The notes below the pieces were generated by a model, which did not search any database, was not told where the DNA came from, and saw only the letters and a program-made list of their open reading frames with translations. The translations under genes were made by a program, and so were the position numbers. DNA of 64,000 bases from Parapusillimonas granuli (GTDB taxonomy: Bacteria > Pseudomonadota > Gammaproteobacteria > Burkholderiales > Burkholderiaceae_B), in assembly GCF_013416525.1 (NCBI RefSeq), contig NZ_JACCEM010000004.1, positions 124,001 through 188,000 on the forward strand, written 5' to 3'. Shown piece after piece: positions 31,032 to 40,611 of the stretch. Position 1 is the first letter of the stretch; every line of letters starts with the position of its first letter.

Positions 31032-31808
31032 TCAGCCGCGCGGTTCGCCGGCTTTGACGAAGCGGTTGCTCAATGTGCCCAGGCCGGTCAGCGTCACGTC
31101 GACGCGGTCGCCGTGACGCAGGTCGGGCGAGCTGCCATCGGTTCCCATCCAAAGGATGTCGCCCGGGTAAAGCGTGATATAGCGGCTCATGGCGCTGATG
31201 AACTCCTCAATGCCAAACAGCATTTCGCCCGTCCGGAAGCGTGTCGTTTCCCGGCCGTTCACGCTCACGGCCGTCTCCATGGCCGGCAGGTCGATGCCGG
31301 CGGCGATCCAGGGCCCCATGGGTTTGAAGGTGTCCGTGTTCTTTGAACGCCAGAACGTGCGGTCCGATGCCTGCCAATTGCGCTCGCTGACGTCGTTGCC
31401 GATGGTATAGCCGAGAATGCACTGGGCGGCTTCGCCGATATCGACATGCTTGGCCTTTTTGCCGATCACCACGACGAGCTCCCCTTCGTAGTGCACGCGA
31501 TTCGCATCGGCGGGCATGATCACGTCTTCCCCATGCGCGATCAAGGCATTGTTGGCACGGTAGCCGACATCCGGCTTCTTGGGAATGGCCAAGCCCTCGG
31601 TGCCGATATGCTTGACGTAGTTGAGCCCCACACAATAGAAAGTGGGCGGCACGACCGGCACTTCCAGCTTCACGTCGGCCAGGTCCAGCCGGGTCGCGGT
31701 GGTGTCGTACCCGCCGAAAGGGTCGCCGCGCACCGCGGTGACGCGGTCATTGTCGTCGAGCATGCCGTAGCCGGTCTCGCCGTTAAGGGTGTAGCGTATC
31801 CATCTCAT
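31032..31808 (-). CDS. Fumarylacetoacetate hydrolase family protein
   Basis: 258 aa. FAH-fold enzymes hydrolyse or decarboxylate beta-diketo acids or hydrate dienoates with a Mg2+/Ca2+ site. The metal and fold markers are visible: VGLNYVKH, HYEGELVVVIGKKAKHV (carboxylate ligands), GYTIGNDVSERNWQ, PMGPWI, and the GDILWMGT end. It is the last gene of a five-gene operon with a maleylacetate-reductase-like protein, which suggests ring-cleavage or dicarboxylate chemistry; the exact reaction is not deducible. Confidence 0.9.
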   Translation of the reverse strand: MRWIRYTLNGETGYGMLDDNDRVTAVRGDPFGGYDTTATRLDLADVKLEVPVVPPTFYCVGLNYVKHIGTEGLAIPKKPDVGYRANNALIAHGEDVIMPADANRVHYEGELVVVIGKKAKHVDIGEAAQCILGYTIGNDVSERNWQASDRTFWRSKNTDTFKPMGPWIAAGIDLPAMETAVSVNGRETTRFRTGEMLFGIEEFISAMSRYITLYPGDILWMGTDGSSPDLRHGDRVDVTLTGLGTLSNRFVKAGEPRG

Positions 31809-31850
31809 TTCTGGTTTCCTTCAAATGCCGCCGTGAGGGCGGGTAGATCA

Positions 31851-33035
31851 TTACCCGATCCGCTGGTCAGCCGGCACCGGCCCTTGTGCCTGTACCAGCA
31901 CCGACGCGTCTATGCCGGCCACCGTCGAGACGCCGCACAGCTGCATGCTGCGCTGCAGTTCGTCGCTCAATATCGCCAGGGCCCGATTCGCGCCTTCGTA
32001 TCCACCGGCCAGCACGCCGAACAAGGTCGCCCTGCCCGTCAGAACGGCGGAAGCCCCCAGGGCCAGCGCCTTGAATATATCGCCGCCGCGGCGGATGCCG
32101 CCATCGAGCAGCACCGGCACCCGCCCATCGACCGCATGAAGTATGCCCGGCAAGGCGTCCAAGGTGGCCAGGCCGCTGTCGAGCTGGCGCCCGCCATGGT
32201 TGGACACCACCAGCGCATCGGCCCCGACAGCGAGTATGGGATCGACATCGAGCGGATTCACGACCCCCTTGACGATCAGCTTACCGGGCCAGCGGTCGCG
32301 CAGCGCGCGCAGGGCGTCCAGATCGAAAGAGGGATCGTAATTCTTGCCCGCGACGCCGGTCATTCCGGCCCGGTCGGCCTGCAGGGCCTTGAGCCCTTGC
32401 AGGCTGGGCATGATGGGCGGCTTGCGCAGCAGCATATCCAGGGACCAGAAGGGTTTGCGCACGAACTGGCCGATATTCCGGCGAGTCAGTTTCATGGGAA
32501 AACCGAGCCCGTGCGCAAGGTCTCGTTCCCGCTTGCCGCCGACCGGCAAGTCCACGGTGATGACCAGGCCCTCGTAGCCGGCCGCCCGCGCCCGGTCGAT
32601 GAGATCGTGCAAACGGTCCTTGTCCTGCAGGATGTAGGCCTGGAACCAGAGCCGTCCCGGGGCCTGGTCGGCGATCTCTTCGATCGACGCGGTCGCCGAT
32701 GTCGACAGGGTATAGGGGATGCCGCGCAGGGCGGCGGCGCGGGCGAGCGCAATATCGCCCCCCCGCCGGCCGAAGCCCACCGCGCCCGTGGGCGCGATGG
32801 CGATCGGCAGGCCCATGCCGCGCTGAAACAGCTCGGTCGAGAGATCCACACGGGACACATCGTTCAGCACGCGCGGCAGCAGCCGCACGCGGCGGAAGGC
32901 CTCGCAATTGGCGCTCAGCGTGATTTCGTCCTCAGCGCCGCCATCATAGAAGTCGAACACGGCGCGCGGCAGCCGGGAACGCGCCGCCGCGCGCAGGCGC
33001 TCGATCGAATAACATTCTTCCAGGGTTGGCCGCAT
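31851..33035 (-). CDS. FMN-dependent alpha-hydroxy acid dehydrogenase/oxidase
   Basis: 394 aa, family of lactate, glycolate and mandelate oxidases. Key features are FDFYDGGAEDE, FMN-site TLSTSATASIEE, WFQAYILQD, VDLPVGGKRERD, the base-stacking Lys in IVKGVV, and the catalytic His in VSNHGGRQLDS, followed by LLDGGIRRGGDI. It lies between a Bug receptor and the FAH gene in one operon. It would oxidise an alpha-hydroxy acid formed by, or imported with, this pathway. Confidence 0.94.
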   Translation of the reverse strand: MRPTLEECYSIERLRAAARSRLPRAVFDFYDGGAEDEITLSANCEAFRRVRLLPRVLNDVSRVDLSTELFQRGMGLPIAIAPTGAVGFGRRGGDIALARAAALRGIPYTLSTSATASIEEIADQAPGRLWFQAYILQDKDRLHDLIDRARAAGYEGLVITVDLPVGGKRERDLAHGLGFPMKLTRRNIGQFVRKPFWSLDMLLRKPPIMPSLQGLKALQADRAGMTGVAGKNYDPSFDLDALRALRDRWPGKLIVKGVVNPLDVDPILAVGADALVVSNHGGRQLDSGLATLDALPGILHAVDGRVPVLLDGGIRRGGDIFKALALGASAVLTGRATLFGVLAGGYEGANRALAILSDELQRSMQLCGVSTVAGIDASVLVQAQGPVPADQRIG

Positions 33036-33053
33036 GTATCGTCGCTTCCAGCG

Positions 33054-34034
33054 TTATTCGGGCTTGATGTTGCCTTGCGTGATGACGGTCGTCCAGCGCT
33101 CCTTGTCGGCGATGAGGAACTTGCGGAATTCCTCGGGCGAATCGCCTATGACTTGCGCGCCCAGGCTTTTCAATTGCTGGCGCACCTCCGGCAGGGACAG
33201 CGCTTTCTTCACGGACGCATTCAGCTTCGCCACGATCTCTTTGGGCGTGCCGGCGGGCGCCACCATGCCCACCCAGGGCGCGCCTTCCTCGAAGCCGGTC
33301 AAGCCCATGCTTTCCAGGGTGGGCACCCCCGGAAAGTCGGGGCTCGGCTCCTTGGTGCCGACGGCCAGCACACGAAGCTTCTTGTCGGCGAGGTAATTGG
33401 CGATGCCGATGCTGGGGTAGAACATGAATGAAATGCGGCCAGCGATCATTTCCTGCAAGGCGGGCCCGTTGCCCTTGTAGGGAATGTGGGTCATTTTGAG
33501 GCCGGCCTTGGCGGACAGCATTTCAGCCGCCAGGTGCGCCGAACCGCCAAAACCCGACGATCCGAAAGTGAGTTGTCCCGGGTTCGCTTTGGCGTCGGCG
33601 ATCAGGGCCTGCAGGTCCTTGTAGGGCGAATCGTAGTTGGTCACGACGACCAGCGGCAGGTTGGCGAAGTTGCTGACGGGCTCGAAGGCCTTGACCGCAT
33701 CGTACTTGTAGCGGTCGGGATGGAGCAGCGGGTTTACGGTCAGCGTCAGCGACGTCACCAGGACCTTGTAGCCGTCGGGCTCCGCGTTCATGACGTCATG
33801 GGCGGCAATGTGGGCGCTGGCGCCGGGCTTGTTTTCCACGACCACCGACTGGCCCAGGTTGTCGCTCATGTGCTTGGCCACGACCCGGGCGATGACATCG
33901 GTCGGGCCGCCGGCGGAGTAGCCGATCACCATGCGTATGGGATGGTTCGGATAATCCGACGCCGCCTGAACCGTTCCGGCTGAAAAACAGGCTGCCGCTG
34001 CGGCGGCAATGGCGAGGGCTTTGAATAGTTTCAT
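33054..34034 (-). CDS. Bug-family (TctC) periplasmic solute receptor
   Basis: 326 aa with a signal peptide cut near GTVQAASDYP. The family segments YPNHPIRMVIGYSAGGPTDV, QSVVVENKPGASAHIA and GFGGSAHLAAEML are visible. It is embedded in the five-gene operon between the TauD-like and hydroxy-acid oxidase genes. The ligand is unknown; no partner permease genes are in the window. Confidence 0.93.
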   Translation of the reverse strand: MKLFKALAIAAAAAACFSAGTVQAASDYPNHPIRMVIGYSAGGPTDVIARVVAKHMSDNLGQSVVVENKPGASAHIAAHDVMNAEPDGYKVLVTSLTLTVNPLLHPDRYKYDAVKAFEPVSNFANLPLVVVTNYDSPYKDLQALIADAKANPGQLTFGSSGFGGSAHLAAEMLSAKAGLKMTHIPYKGNGPALQEMIAGRISFMFYPSIGIANYLADKKLRVLAVGTKEPSPDFPGVPTLESMGLTGFEEGAPWVGMVAPAGTPKEIVAKLNASVKKALSLPEVRQQLKSLGAQVIGDSPEEFRKFLIADKERWTTVITQGNIKPE

Positions 34035-34152
34035 GGAATGTCTCCTTCCTAGTTGTTATGCCATCCGGCGGAACGCACCACCGGATGGCGCGGCGGTTTC
34101 GCGCGACCGTTACACGCTACTGCTTCGCGCGACTGCTTCTTCGGCTGCTTCT

Positions 34153-35040
34153 TCAATACAGCTCGGGAAAATATTTGTCCGCCATCACCTGGCAGCGTTT
34201 GATCAGCCGGTGCTCTTCGGGCGTGTAATCCGCGACCGCGTTGTGTATCGTGCCCATGTTGTCCCACATCAGCACGTCGCCTTCCTTCCAGCGGTGGCGG
34301 TAGCGGTATTTGTCCTGCACCTGGTGTTCGAACAAGAATTTCAGCACCGCCTCGCTGCGCTCTTCCGGCAACTCGTTGATGCGCATGGAATATCCGGGAT
34401 TGGCATACAGCACCTTCTTCCCGGTAATGGGGTGGACGAGAAAAACAGGGTGCGACACCGGAGGCTTCTGCTGGCGCTGCTTTTCGGTCAGCGGCGGACG
34501 CGTGCTGCCTTTCTCGCGGCGCATCATTTCCCAGAACTTGTTGAAGTCGTGCGTAATCGTCATGCCGTCCAGCTCTTGCTTCAGGTCTTCCGGAAGGTCG
34601 TCGTAGGCGGCATGCATGTCGCAGAATTCGGTGTTGCCCAGCGGTTCGCCATTGCGATACGGAATCTTGATGCCATAGAGCACGTTGCTGAAGGCAATGG
34701 TCTTGCTATAGGACATGTCGGTGTGCCAGTCCTGACCGGCATCGCTCAGCCCGATCGGCTGGCCGTTTTCCTTTATGTTGGAAAGAATCATGACCTCGGG
34801 GAAGTCGGCGTCGTGGAAGATGTTGGCGACATTGATCTCCAGCTTGCCAAAGTGCGCGGAATAGTCGCGCAGCTGCGCCGATGTCAGCCGTTGACCCGGA
34901 AAGCTCACCACCCCGTGGCGCCCCAGCGCCTGCTCGATGGCTTTGTAGTCCGGATCGCTCAGTGCTTGCGACAAGTCGATATCGTGGATGGTGGCGCCCA
35001 GCCCCGCGCCATTCGGTTCGATTCTCATGCGGTTCTCCAT
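34153..35040 (-). CDS. TauD/TfdA-family Fe(II)/2-oxoglutarate dioxygenase
   Basis: 295 aa. These enzymes hydroxylate next to a heteroatom, releasing sulfite or an aldehyde (TauD) or cleaving aryl ethers (TfdA). The iron ligands H106 and D108 (DWHTDMSY) and H266 (MGTIHNAVADY) are present, as is the 2-oxoglutarate-binding Arg in EEHRLIKR (R278). It lies 8 bp after the maleylacetate-reductase-like gene. That pairing recalls chlorophenoxyacetate pathways, but no chlorocatechol genes are present. Confidence 0.92.
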   Translation of the reverse strand: MENRMRIEPNGAGLGATIHDIDLSQALSDPDYKAIEQALGRHGVVSFPGQRLTSAQLRDYSAHFGKLEINVANIFHDADFPEVMILSNIKENGQPIGLSDAGQDWHTDMSYSKTIAFSNVLYGIKIPYRNGEPLGNTEFCDMHAAYDDLPEDLKQELDGMTITHDFNKFWEMMRREKGSTRPPLTEKQRQQKPPVSHPVFLVHPITGKKVLYANPGYSMRINELPEERSEAVLKFLFEHQVQDKYRYRHRWKEGDVLMWDNMGTIHNAVADYTPEEHRLIKRCQVMADKYFPELY

Positions 35041-35048
35041 TGGGATCG

Positions 35049-36200
35049 TTACAGCGCCTGCCTCAGAATGGACAGGACGTCCTGCGAGCCCTTCACAGCG
35101 CGCGGGTTCAGGGCAAGGCCCCGTTCACCCATGGTCTGTTCGGCAATCGCAGGCAAGTCGGCTTCGGTGATTCCGAGTTCGGAAAGCGATGCGGGCAGGC
35201 CGAGCCGCAGGGCCGCAGCCTTCACCCAGTCGGCCACGCTCTCGTGCCGGGTGCCCGAAACCTGGTTCAGCACCGCCAGCGCCGGCGCCAGCAGCGCGCC
35301 GGCCGCCTGTTCATTGAATCGGAGCGCGAACGGCAGGATGACGGTGTTGGCGGCGCCATGCCTGACGCCATGGCGCGCGCCGATCACGTGGCATATGGCA
35401 TGATGCAGGCAGCTTCGCGCCATGGACAGCACCATGCCCGACAAGTGGCCGGCCAGCACGATGCGCTCCCGCTGGCCGTCCTCGTCCAGCGAGCCGTCGG
35501 CAAACCCCTCGGCGAACAGCCGCAGGGACTGCAGGGCGATGCCGTCGGCCACTATCGACCTATTGCGCGAATACAGGCCCTCCAGGCAGTGCGCCAATCC
35601 ATTCATGCCCGTCTCGCGCAGCAGGCCGAGCGGAACATCACGGCTCAATGCCGGATCGATGAGTACGGTCCTGCTGGAAAGATTCCTGTTCCAGAACAAA
35701 AGCTTGTGGCCGTCTTCACGTATGCCGAAGGACGGGGTGAGCTCCGCGCCGGATGCCGTAGCGGGCAGTGCAATGATCGGCGGCTTCGGCCGGGTGCGCA
35801 GCGGGATTTCCAGCGTCGACGGCGGCGTGAACCGGGTCGCGTGGTCGGCAAGCCTGCCCCCTTCCGAGAGCAGCATGGCCAATGCCTTGGCGGAATCGGA
35901 TACGCTGCCGCCGCCAATGGCCACAATGCTGTCGCACCCGAATGCGCTTGCCTGGGCCGCGATGGATTCGATCAGCTCCACGCTGCCATGCGCGGGAATG
36001 GCGCTGAACACCAAGGTTTCGAATTCCCTCAAGCGGTCCCGCAACAAGGACCAGCCGCGGGTCTCGGCCATGCGCTGCTGCATCAGGATCGCTGGCCGGC
36101 GGCACCCCAGGGCGCGTATTTCGCCAGGCAGATCGAAGGCGCATCCTGCGCCGAACCTGACGTGCGCGCCGAACAGGCAATAATCAAAAGAGGCCGCCAT
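35049..36200 (-). CDS. Iron-containing alcohol dehydrogenase, maleylacetate reductase-like
   Basis: 383 aa, group III metal-dependent alcohol dehydrogenase fold. The N-terminal FGAHVRFGAG and the nucleotide motif AIGGGSVSDSAKALA fit maleylacetate reductases, which reduce maleylacetate to 3-oxoadipate with NAD(P)H. Metal-ligand histidines are visible in MNGLAHCLEG and CLHHAICHVIGARHGVRHG. It is the first gene of the operon, divergent from a LysR gene across 109 bp. Confidence 0.88.
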   Translation of the reverse strand: MAASFDYCLFGAHVRFGAGCAFDLPGEIRALGCRRPAILMQQRMAETRGWSLLRDRLREFETLVFSAIPAHGSVELIESIAAQASAFGCDSIVAIGGGSVSDSAKALAMLLSEGGRLADHATRFTPPSTLEIPLRTRPKPPIIALPATASGAELTPSFGIREDGHKLLFWNRNLSSRTVLIDPALSRDVPLGLLRETGMNGLAHCLEGLYSRNRSIVADGIALQSLRLFAEGFADGSLDEDGQRERIVLAGHLSGMVLSMARSCLHHAICHVIGARHGVRHGAANTVILPFALRFNEQAAGALLAPALAVLNQVSGTRHESVADWVKAAALRLGLPASLSELGITEADLPAIAEQTMGERGLALNPRAVKGSQDVLSILRQAL

Positions 36201-36309
36201 GAAGTTGATCTGTATTAAAGGAAATTCATTCTAGCAACGCGTCACGCGCTGTAATACCATAGGGCGGAGAATTCATTTTTTCTATTTTGGAAACGTCAGC
36301 GGCTCCGCC

Positions 36310-37224
36310 ATGAACACAATCGAGTGCATCGAGGTCTTTGTAGAAGTCGCCAAAGGGTTGAGTTTTTCCAAGGCGGCGGAACGGCTAGGTATCAGCCGTT
36401 CCGCCGTCACCAAGAAGATCAGCTGGCTGGAACAGACCTTCGAGACGCAGCTTTTGCATCGCAATACCAAGCGCGTCAGCCTGACGGAAAGCGGCGAGAT
36501 TCTGCTGCGCAATGCCGACACATTGTCGAACGCCGTCAATGACCTGAAGGACCTGGTATGCAGCCCGGTGCAACGCCCGACCGGCCGTATCCGCGTGGGC
36601 TCGCCTCCTTCCTTCGGCGGCGTCCATCTGGCGCCGGCCATTCAAGCGTTCATCGAAACCTATCCGGACGTCCAGATTTCCCTGCTGATCGACGATGGCC
36701 GCAGCGACCTGATCGCGGAAAACCTGGACTTGTCGGTACGGATCGCGCCGCGCCTGAAAGACACCAATCAGGTCGCCTACAAGATTGCGGTGGTGCCGCA
36801 GGTGATGGTCGCCACGCAAGCGTATCTCGACAAACACGGCTGGCCGGAGGCGCCCGACGACCTGAAAATGCACAACTGCCTGATACACAGCCTCAAGGCG
36901 CCCACCGGCTGCTGGCGGCTCACGGACGGCCTGGGCGTTCCGCATACCGTTCACGTCTCGGGATCGCTCAATTCGAACCTGGGCGAATCTTTATTGCACC
37001 TGGCGCGGCGCAACCACGGCATTTCCATGCACCCCTCGTACATGGTCGAGGACTTCATACGCGCAGGCGTGCTGCGCGTGGTGCTGCCGGACTATCGGTG
37101 CGAGGGGCTGGATATCTACGCCGTCGTCCAGAGCAAGCGCTACCTCCCCTATAAAGTACGCTTGCTCGTGGAGCACTTGCGGACCTGGTTCCGGGATATG
37201 GAGTGGACCCGCTCCGATCGCTGA
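36310..37224 (+). CDS. LysR-family transcriptional regulator
   Basis: 304 aa. The N-terminal helix-turn-helix (LSFSKAAERLGISRSAVTKKISWLEQ, residues 17-43) is followed by a substrate-binding domain (GRIRVGSPPSFGGVHLAPAI). The C-terminal portion resembles the group of LysR proteins with GISMHPSYMVEDFIRAG. It is divergent from the maleylacetate-reductase operon, which is probably its target; the co-inducer would be a pathway acid. Confidence 0.93.
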   Translation: MNTIECIEVFVEVAKGLSFSKAAERLGISRSAVTKKISWLEQTFETQLLHRNTKRVSLTESGEILLRNADTLSNAVNDLKDLVCSPVQRPTGRIRVGSPPSFGGVHLAPAIQAFIETYPDVQISLLIDDGRSDLIAENLDLSVRIAPRLKDTNQVAYKIAVVPQVMVATQAYLDKHGWPEAPDDLKMHNCLIHSLKAPTGCWRLTDGLGVPHTVHVSGSLNSNLGESLLHLARRNHGISMHPSYMVEDFIRAGVLRVVLPDYRCEGLDIYAVVQSKRYLPYKVRLLVEHLRTWFRDMEWTRSDR

Positions 37225-37305
37225 GGCCCGCTTCGGTATGACTCGAAGACCGAGCCGCCATGTGCGCCTGGTTCAACGACGAGCAGACCTTGCCGTGGCC
37301 AGCAG

Positions 37306-39231
37306 TCAAAATGAAGGCGGCTCCGGCGAGTTGGCCCAGCGCCACAAGGTCGAGCGGCTGACGCCCAGTCGGCGCGCGGCTTCCCGGCGATTGCCGCCGC
37401 TGATCCGCAAGGCTTCCAGTGCGCGTTCGCGCGGTGTCCGGGCATCGCCCGGGCCCGGTTCGGCACCGCCCTCGAACAGCTCCGGGCAATCGTGCCGCAG
37501 CGCGCCGTAGTCCACGTCCTCGGGCCGCGCGTACTGCATCAGGAACACCGCGATGCGTTCGCTGATGTTCTCCAGTTCACGTACATTGCCAGGCCATGCG
37601 TAGGACTGCATGCGCGGCAGCCAGGGCGCCAGCAGGTCGGCGGCGTCCAGCCGCGATCCGAGCTGTTCCATGGCGCGCGCCACCCGCATCCGCAGCAGGG
37701 ACGGGATGTCTTCCGGCCGCTCGCGCAGCGCCGGAATTTCCAGCTGCAGGGTATTGATGCGGTAATAAAGGTCCTGGCGGAAGCGGCGCTGCGCCACCAT
37801 GTCCCTCAGGGGCTGATGAGTGGCGGCAATGACGCGCACGTCCACCGGGATCGCCGCCGTGGCGCCCAGGCGGGTCACTTCGCGCTCCTGCAGCACGCGC
37901 AGCAAATGGCTCTGCAGCGCCAAGGGCATGTCGCCGATCTCGTCGAGGAACAGCGTGCCGGTATGGGCCGCTTCGAACAGTCCGCGCTTGCCGCCGCGCC
38001 GCGAGCCCGTAAAAGCGCCTTCCTCGTAGCCGAACAGTTCGCTTTCCAGCAGCGTTTCGGGAAATGAAGCGCAGTTCACCGCCACGAACGGCCGATCGGC
38101 GCGCCGGCTTTCATTGTGTATGGCTTGAGCGAACAATTCCTTGCCCACGCCGCTCTCGCCCGAGATCAGCACGGTCATGTCGGTATGCGCATAGCGGCGT
38201 GCCGTCTGCATCGCCCTGATGAAGCCCGGGCTTTGGCCGATGAGTTCGCCGAACCTGTGCCTGGCGGTGTTCTGCCGGCGCCGCTGCTGCACCCGCAGGC
38301 TGGTGTCGGCCTCATGGATGCGGCCGGCCTCGTACAACGTCAGGGCGGCCCCCACGATGGCGCCGCGCTCGCGGATGGCCGTGCGGTTGGCGATCCAGTC
38401 GCTTCCGCCCAGGCGCAGAAGGCCGGCGCTTTCCTGGTGGCCCGCATCCAGCGTGGCGCGCAGCGACAATTCCGGCGGAAGAAGATCCAGCGGCCGGCCG
38501 ACAAGCGCCCCCGCGTCCCGTTCCAGCAGCTTTTGCATGGGCGGGTTGACCGCAATGATGCGATGGTTCCGGTCGACGGCCAGCACGGCGTCCTGCAGGC
38601 TATGCAGCACGCCGTTCAATTGCTCGTAACGGCCCGCCTCCAGGCGCGCGACGCGGGCGAGTTCCAGGGCGTCTTCGAATCCCTTCCGCACACTGGCCAG
38701 CGAGTAGGCCAGCAGGCCTTGCAGGCCCGCCTGCTCGGCGAATTCCACCACCAGGCTCGACCCCACAATGACCCGGAAGCCCTCGCGGCGCAATTGCTCG
38801 AATCGCTGCCGCGCGTCGTCCGGCGTCTGGTAGGCGTGCTGCACGATCTCGATGCTCAGCAGATCCTTGACCGCGTCGAGTTCGGGGATGGGTTGGCCGT
38901 ACATCACGACACCGACGCGGTCGGCGATGCTGCGGGCCCGGATCAAGGCCTGCAGGATGTCGAAGCCGGTCAATTGGATGGTGGCGACGGGCGCCTGCAG
39001 CCCGGCGCGCAGGATGCTCGCATTGGAGCCGGCGCTGACGAAAGCGTCCGCCAGCCCGCGTTCCACTCGATCCCGCGCGATGGCCAGGGCGCCGCCGAAG
39101 GTGCCGTCGACCACTTCGATCTGCGCGCGGCCGGTGTACTCGGCGATGACGGGCACGGCGAACTCCCGGATCTGGCGATAGCTCAAAAAACACAGGCGCG
39201 GGAGTTCGGCGCCTGGATCAGGATAGCTCAT
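37306..39231 (-). CDS. PrpR-type sigma-54-dependent activator
   Basis: 641 aa. Domains: PrpR_N sensor (about 10-185, related to propionate/2-methylcitrate sensing), a PAS segment (about 195-315), AAA+ core with Walker A GESGVGKE, sigma-54 contact [10 protein letters not shown], Walker B FLDEIGD, and the arginine finger region, then a Fis-type HTH ([18 protein letters not shown]). It is divergent from the CoA-transferase operon, with a palindromic site and a -24/-12 promoter between them, which strongly suggests direct activation. Confidence 0.95.
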   Translation of the reverse strand: MSYPDPGAELPRLCFLSYRQIREFAVPVIAEYTGRAQIEVVDGTFGGALAIARDRVERGLADAFVSAGSNASILRAGLQAPVATIQLTGFDILQALIRARSIADRVGVVMYGQPIPELDAVKDLLSIEIVQHAYQTPDDARQRFEQLRREGFRVIVGSSLVVEFAEQAGLQGLLAYSLASVRKGFEDALELARVARLEAGRYEQLNGVLHSLQDAVLAVDRNHRIIAVNPPMQKLLERDAGALVGRPLDLLPPELSLRATLDAGHQESAGLLRLGGSDWIANRTAIRERGAIVGAALTLYEAGRIHEADTSLRVQQRRRQNTARHRFGELIGQSPGFIRAMQTARRYAHTDMTVLISGESGVGKELFAQAIHNESRRADRPFVAVNCASFPETLLESELFGYEEGAFTGSRRGGKRGLFEAAHTGTLFLDEIGDMPLALQSHLLRVLQEREVTRLGATAAIPVDVRVIAATHQPLRDMVAQRRFRQDLYYRINTLQLEIPALRERPEDIPSLLRMRVARAMEQLGSRLDAADLLAPWLPRMQSYAWPGNVRELENISERIAVFLMQYARPEDVDYGALRHDCPELFEGGAEPGPGDARTPRERALEALRISGGNRREAARRLGVSRSTLWRWANSPEPPSF

Positions 39232-39250
39232 TGCGTCTCATTGTTTCATT

Positions 39251-39280
39251 TAAATGTCTCGATAATGTCTCATGAGACAT
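39251..39280. promoter_or_regulatory. Putative upstream activator site of the PrpR-type regulator
   Basis: A perfect 16-bp palindrome ATGTCTCATGAGACAT lies at 39265-39280, with an additional half-site ATGTCTC at 39254-39260 and a looser GTCTCAT near the regulator start (39236). It is 62-90 bp upstream of the -24/-12 promoter and 20-50 bp from the regulator's own ATG, so it can serve both activation and autoregulation. Confidence 0.65.
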
Positions 39281-39341
39281 ATAAAAAGGCCAGCTGAAAA
39301 TAAAACCATGAAAATTCAGCGAGGTACGCGTCCAAAAAAAT

Positions 39342-39357
39342 TGGCACAAAGCTTGCT
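39342..39357 (+). promoter_or_regulatory. Sigma-54 (-24/-12) promoter of the CoA-transferase operon
   Basis: TGGCAC (39342-39347), five bases, TTGCT (39353-39357): an exact match to the TGGCAC-N5-TTGCW consensus, with GG and GC exactly 10 bp apart. It lies 45 bp before the TTG start of the CoA-transferase gene. Confidence 0.85.
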
Positions 39358-39402
39358 TGTATATCCGCAACACGCAACGCGCTTCATTGCAGGAGACCCG
39401 AT

Positions 39403-40599
39403 TTGGCGCTCGAACACATTACCGTACTGGACCTGACCCACATGCTTTCCGGGCCCTACGGCACCATGCTGCTGGCCGACCTGGGCGCACGCACCATCAA
39501 AGTCGAACCACCGGGCGGCGGCGAGGGAACCCGCCGCCTCCTGGAGCACGACCCCCACTATTCCCGGGACGGCATGGGCGCCTACTACCTGACCTTGAAC
39601 CGCAACAAGCACAGCGTCTGCATCGACCTGAAAAGCCCGGCCGGCCTGGCCGTATTCAAGGATCTCGTGCGCTGCGCCGACGTGGTGTTCGACAATTTCA
39701 GCGTAGGGGTGACCCAGCGGCTGGGCATCGACCACGCAGCGCTGTCCGCCGTGAATCCACGCATCATCACCTGCTCGGTAACGGGCTTCGGCAGCACCGG
39801 ACCCGATATGCAACGGCCCGCATTCGACCAGGTCGTACAGGCGATGGGGGGCGGCATGTCGATCACGGGCACGCCGGAAACCGGGCCGACCCGCAGCGGC
39901 ATTCCCATCGGCGATCTGGGCGGCGGGCTGTTCGGCGCCATGGGCGTTCTGGCCGCGCTGGCCGAACGCGAACGCACCGGCCAGGGCCAGCATGTGGACG
40001 TATCGATGCTGGACACGCAAATCTCGCTGCTGAACTACATGGCCACCATGCACCTGATGTCGGGCATCGTGCCCGAGGGCATCGGCAACAGCCATTTCGT
40101 GCACGTCCCCTACAATAGCTACCCCACCGCCGACGGCCACATCATCGTGGCTTGCATCGGCGACGCCTTCTGGAAGCGGTTCCTCGATTGCATCGACCTG
40201 CCCGTCCTGCGCAAGCCCGAATACGACCTGCAGCCCGGCCGCTACGCCGCCAAGGCCGAGATCGACGCCATCGTGAGCGCCGAACTGCGTAAGCGCCCCA
40301 CCGCCGAGTGGCTGGAAAAACTGTCGGCGGCGCGCATTCCATGCGGCCCGGTCAATAATTTCCGGCAGGCCCTGAACGACACGCAAGTACGCGCGCGCGA
40401 CATGGTCGTGGAAGTGCCATTGAAGTCGGGCGGCAGCGTGCAGATGCCGGGCAACCCGATCAAGCTGTCGGCGGCCAAGCAGTGCCAATACAGCAGCCCG
40501 CCGGAACTGGGGGAACACACCGACAGCGTGCTGGGCGCCCTGCCCGGCTACGACGACGAACGGCTGGCGGCGCTGCGCAGCGCCGGCGCCATCGTCTGA
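39403..40599 (+). CDS. CaiB/BaiF-type (class III) CoA-transferase
   Basis: 398 aa from a TTG preceded by AGGAG. Class III CoA-transferases move CoA between acids through an aspartyl-CoA intermediate. LDLTHMLSGPYGTMLLADLG, KVEPPGGGEGTR, LNRNKHSVCIDLKSP and HVDVSMLDTQISLL (the likely catalytic Asp region) are characteristic. It is the first gene of a three-gene sigma-54 operon with an HMG-CoA-lyase-like enzyme, so it probably activates a dicarboxylic or hydroxy acid for cleavage. Confidence 0.94.
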   Translation: MALEHITVLDLTHMLSGPYGTMLLADLGARTIKVEPPGGGEGTRRLLEHDPHYSRDGMGAYYLTLNRNKHSVCIDLKSPAGLAVFKDLVRCADVVFDNFSVGVTQRLGIDHAALSAVNPRIITCSVTGFGSTGPDMQRPAFDQVVQAMGGGMSITGTPETGPTRSGIPIGDLGGGLFGAMGVLAALAERERTGQGQHVDVSMLDTQISLLNYMATMHLMSGIVPEGIGNSHFVHVPYNSYPTADGHIIVACIGDAFWKRFLDCIDLPVLRKPEYDLQPGRYAAKAEIDAIVSAELRKRPTAEWLEKLSAARIPCGPVNNFRQALNDTQVRARDMVVEVPLKSGGSVQMPGNPIKLSAAKQCQYSSPPELGEHTDSVLGALPGYDDERLAALRSAGAIV

Positions 40600-40611
40600 G
40601 CGGGGCATTCC

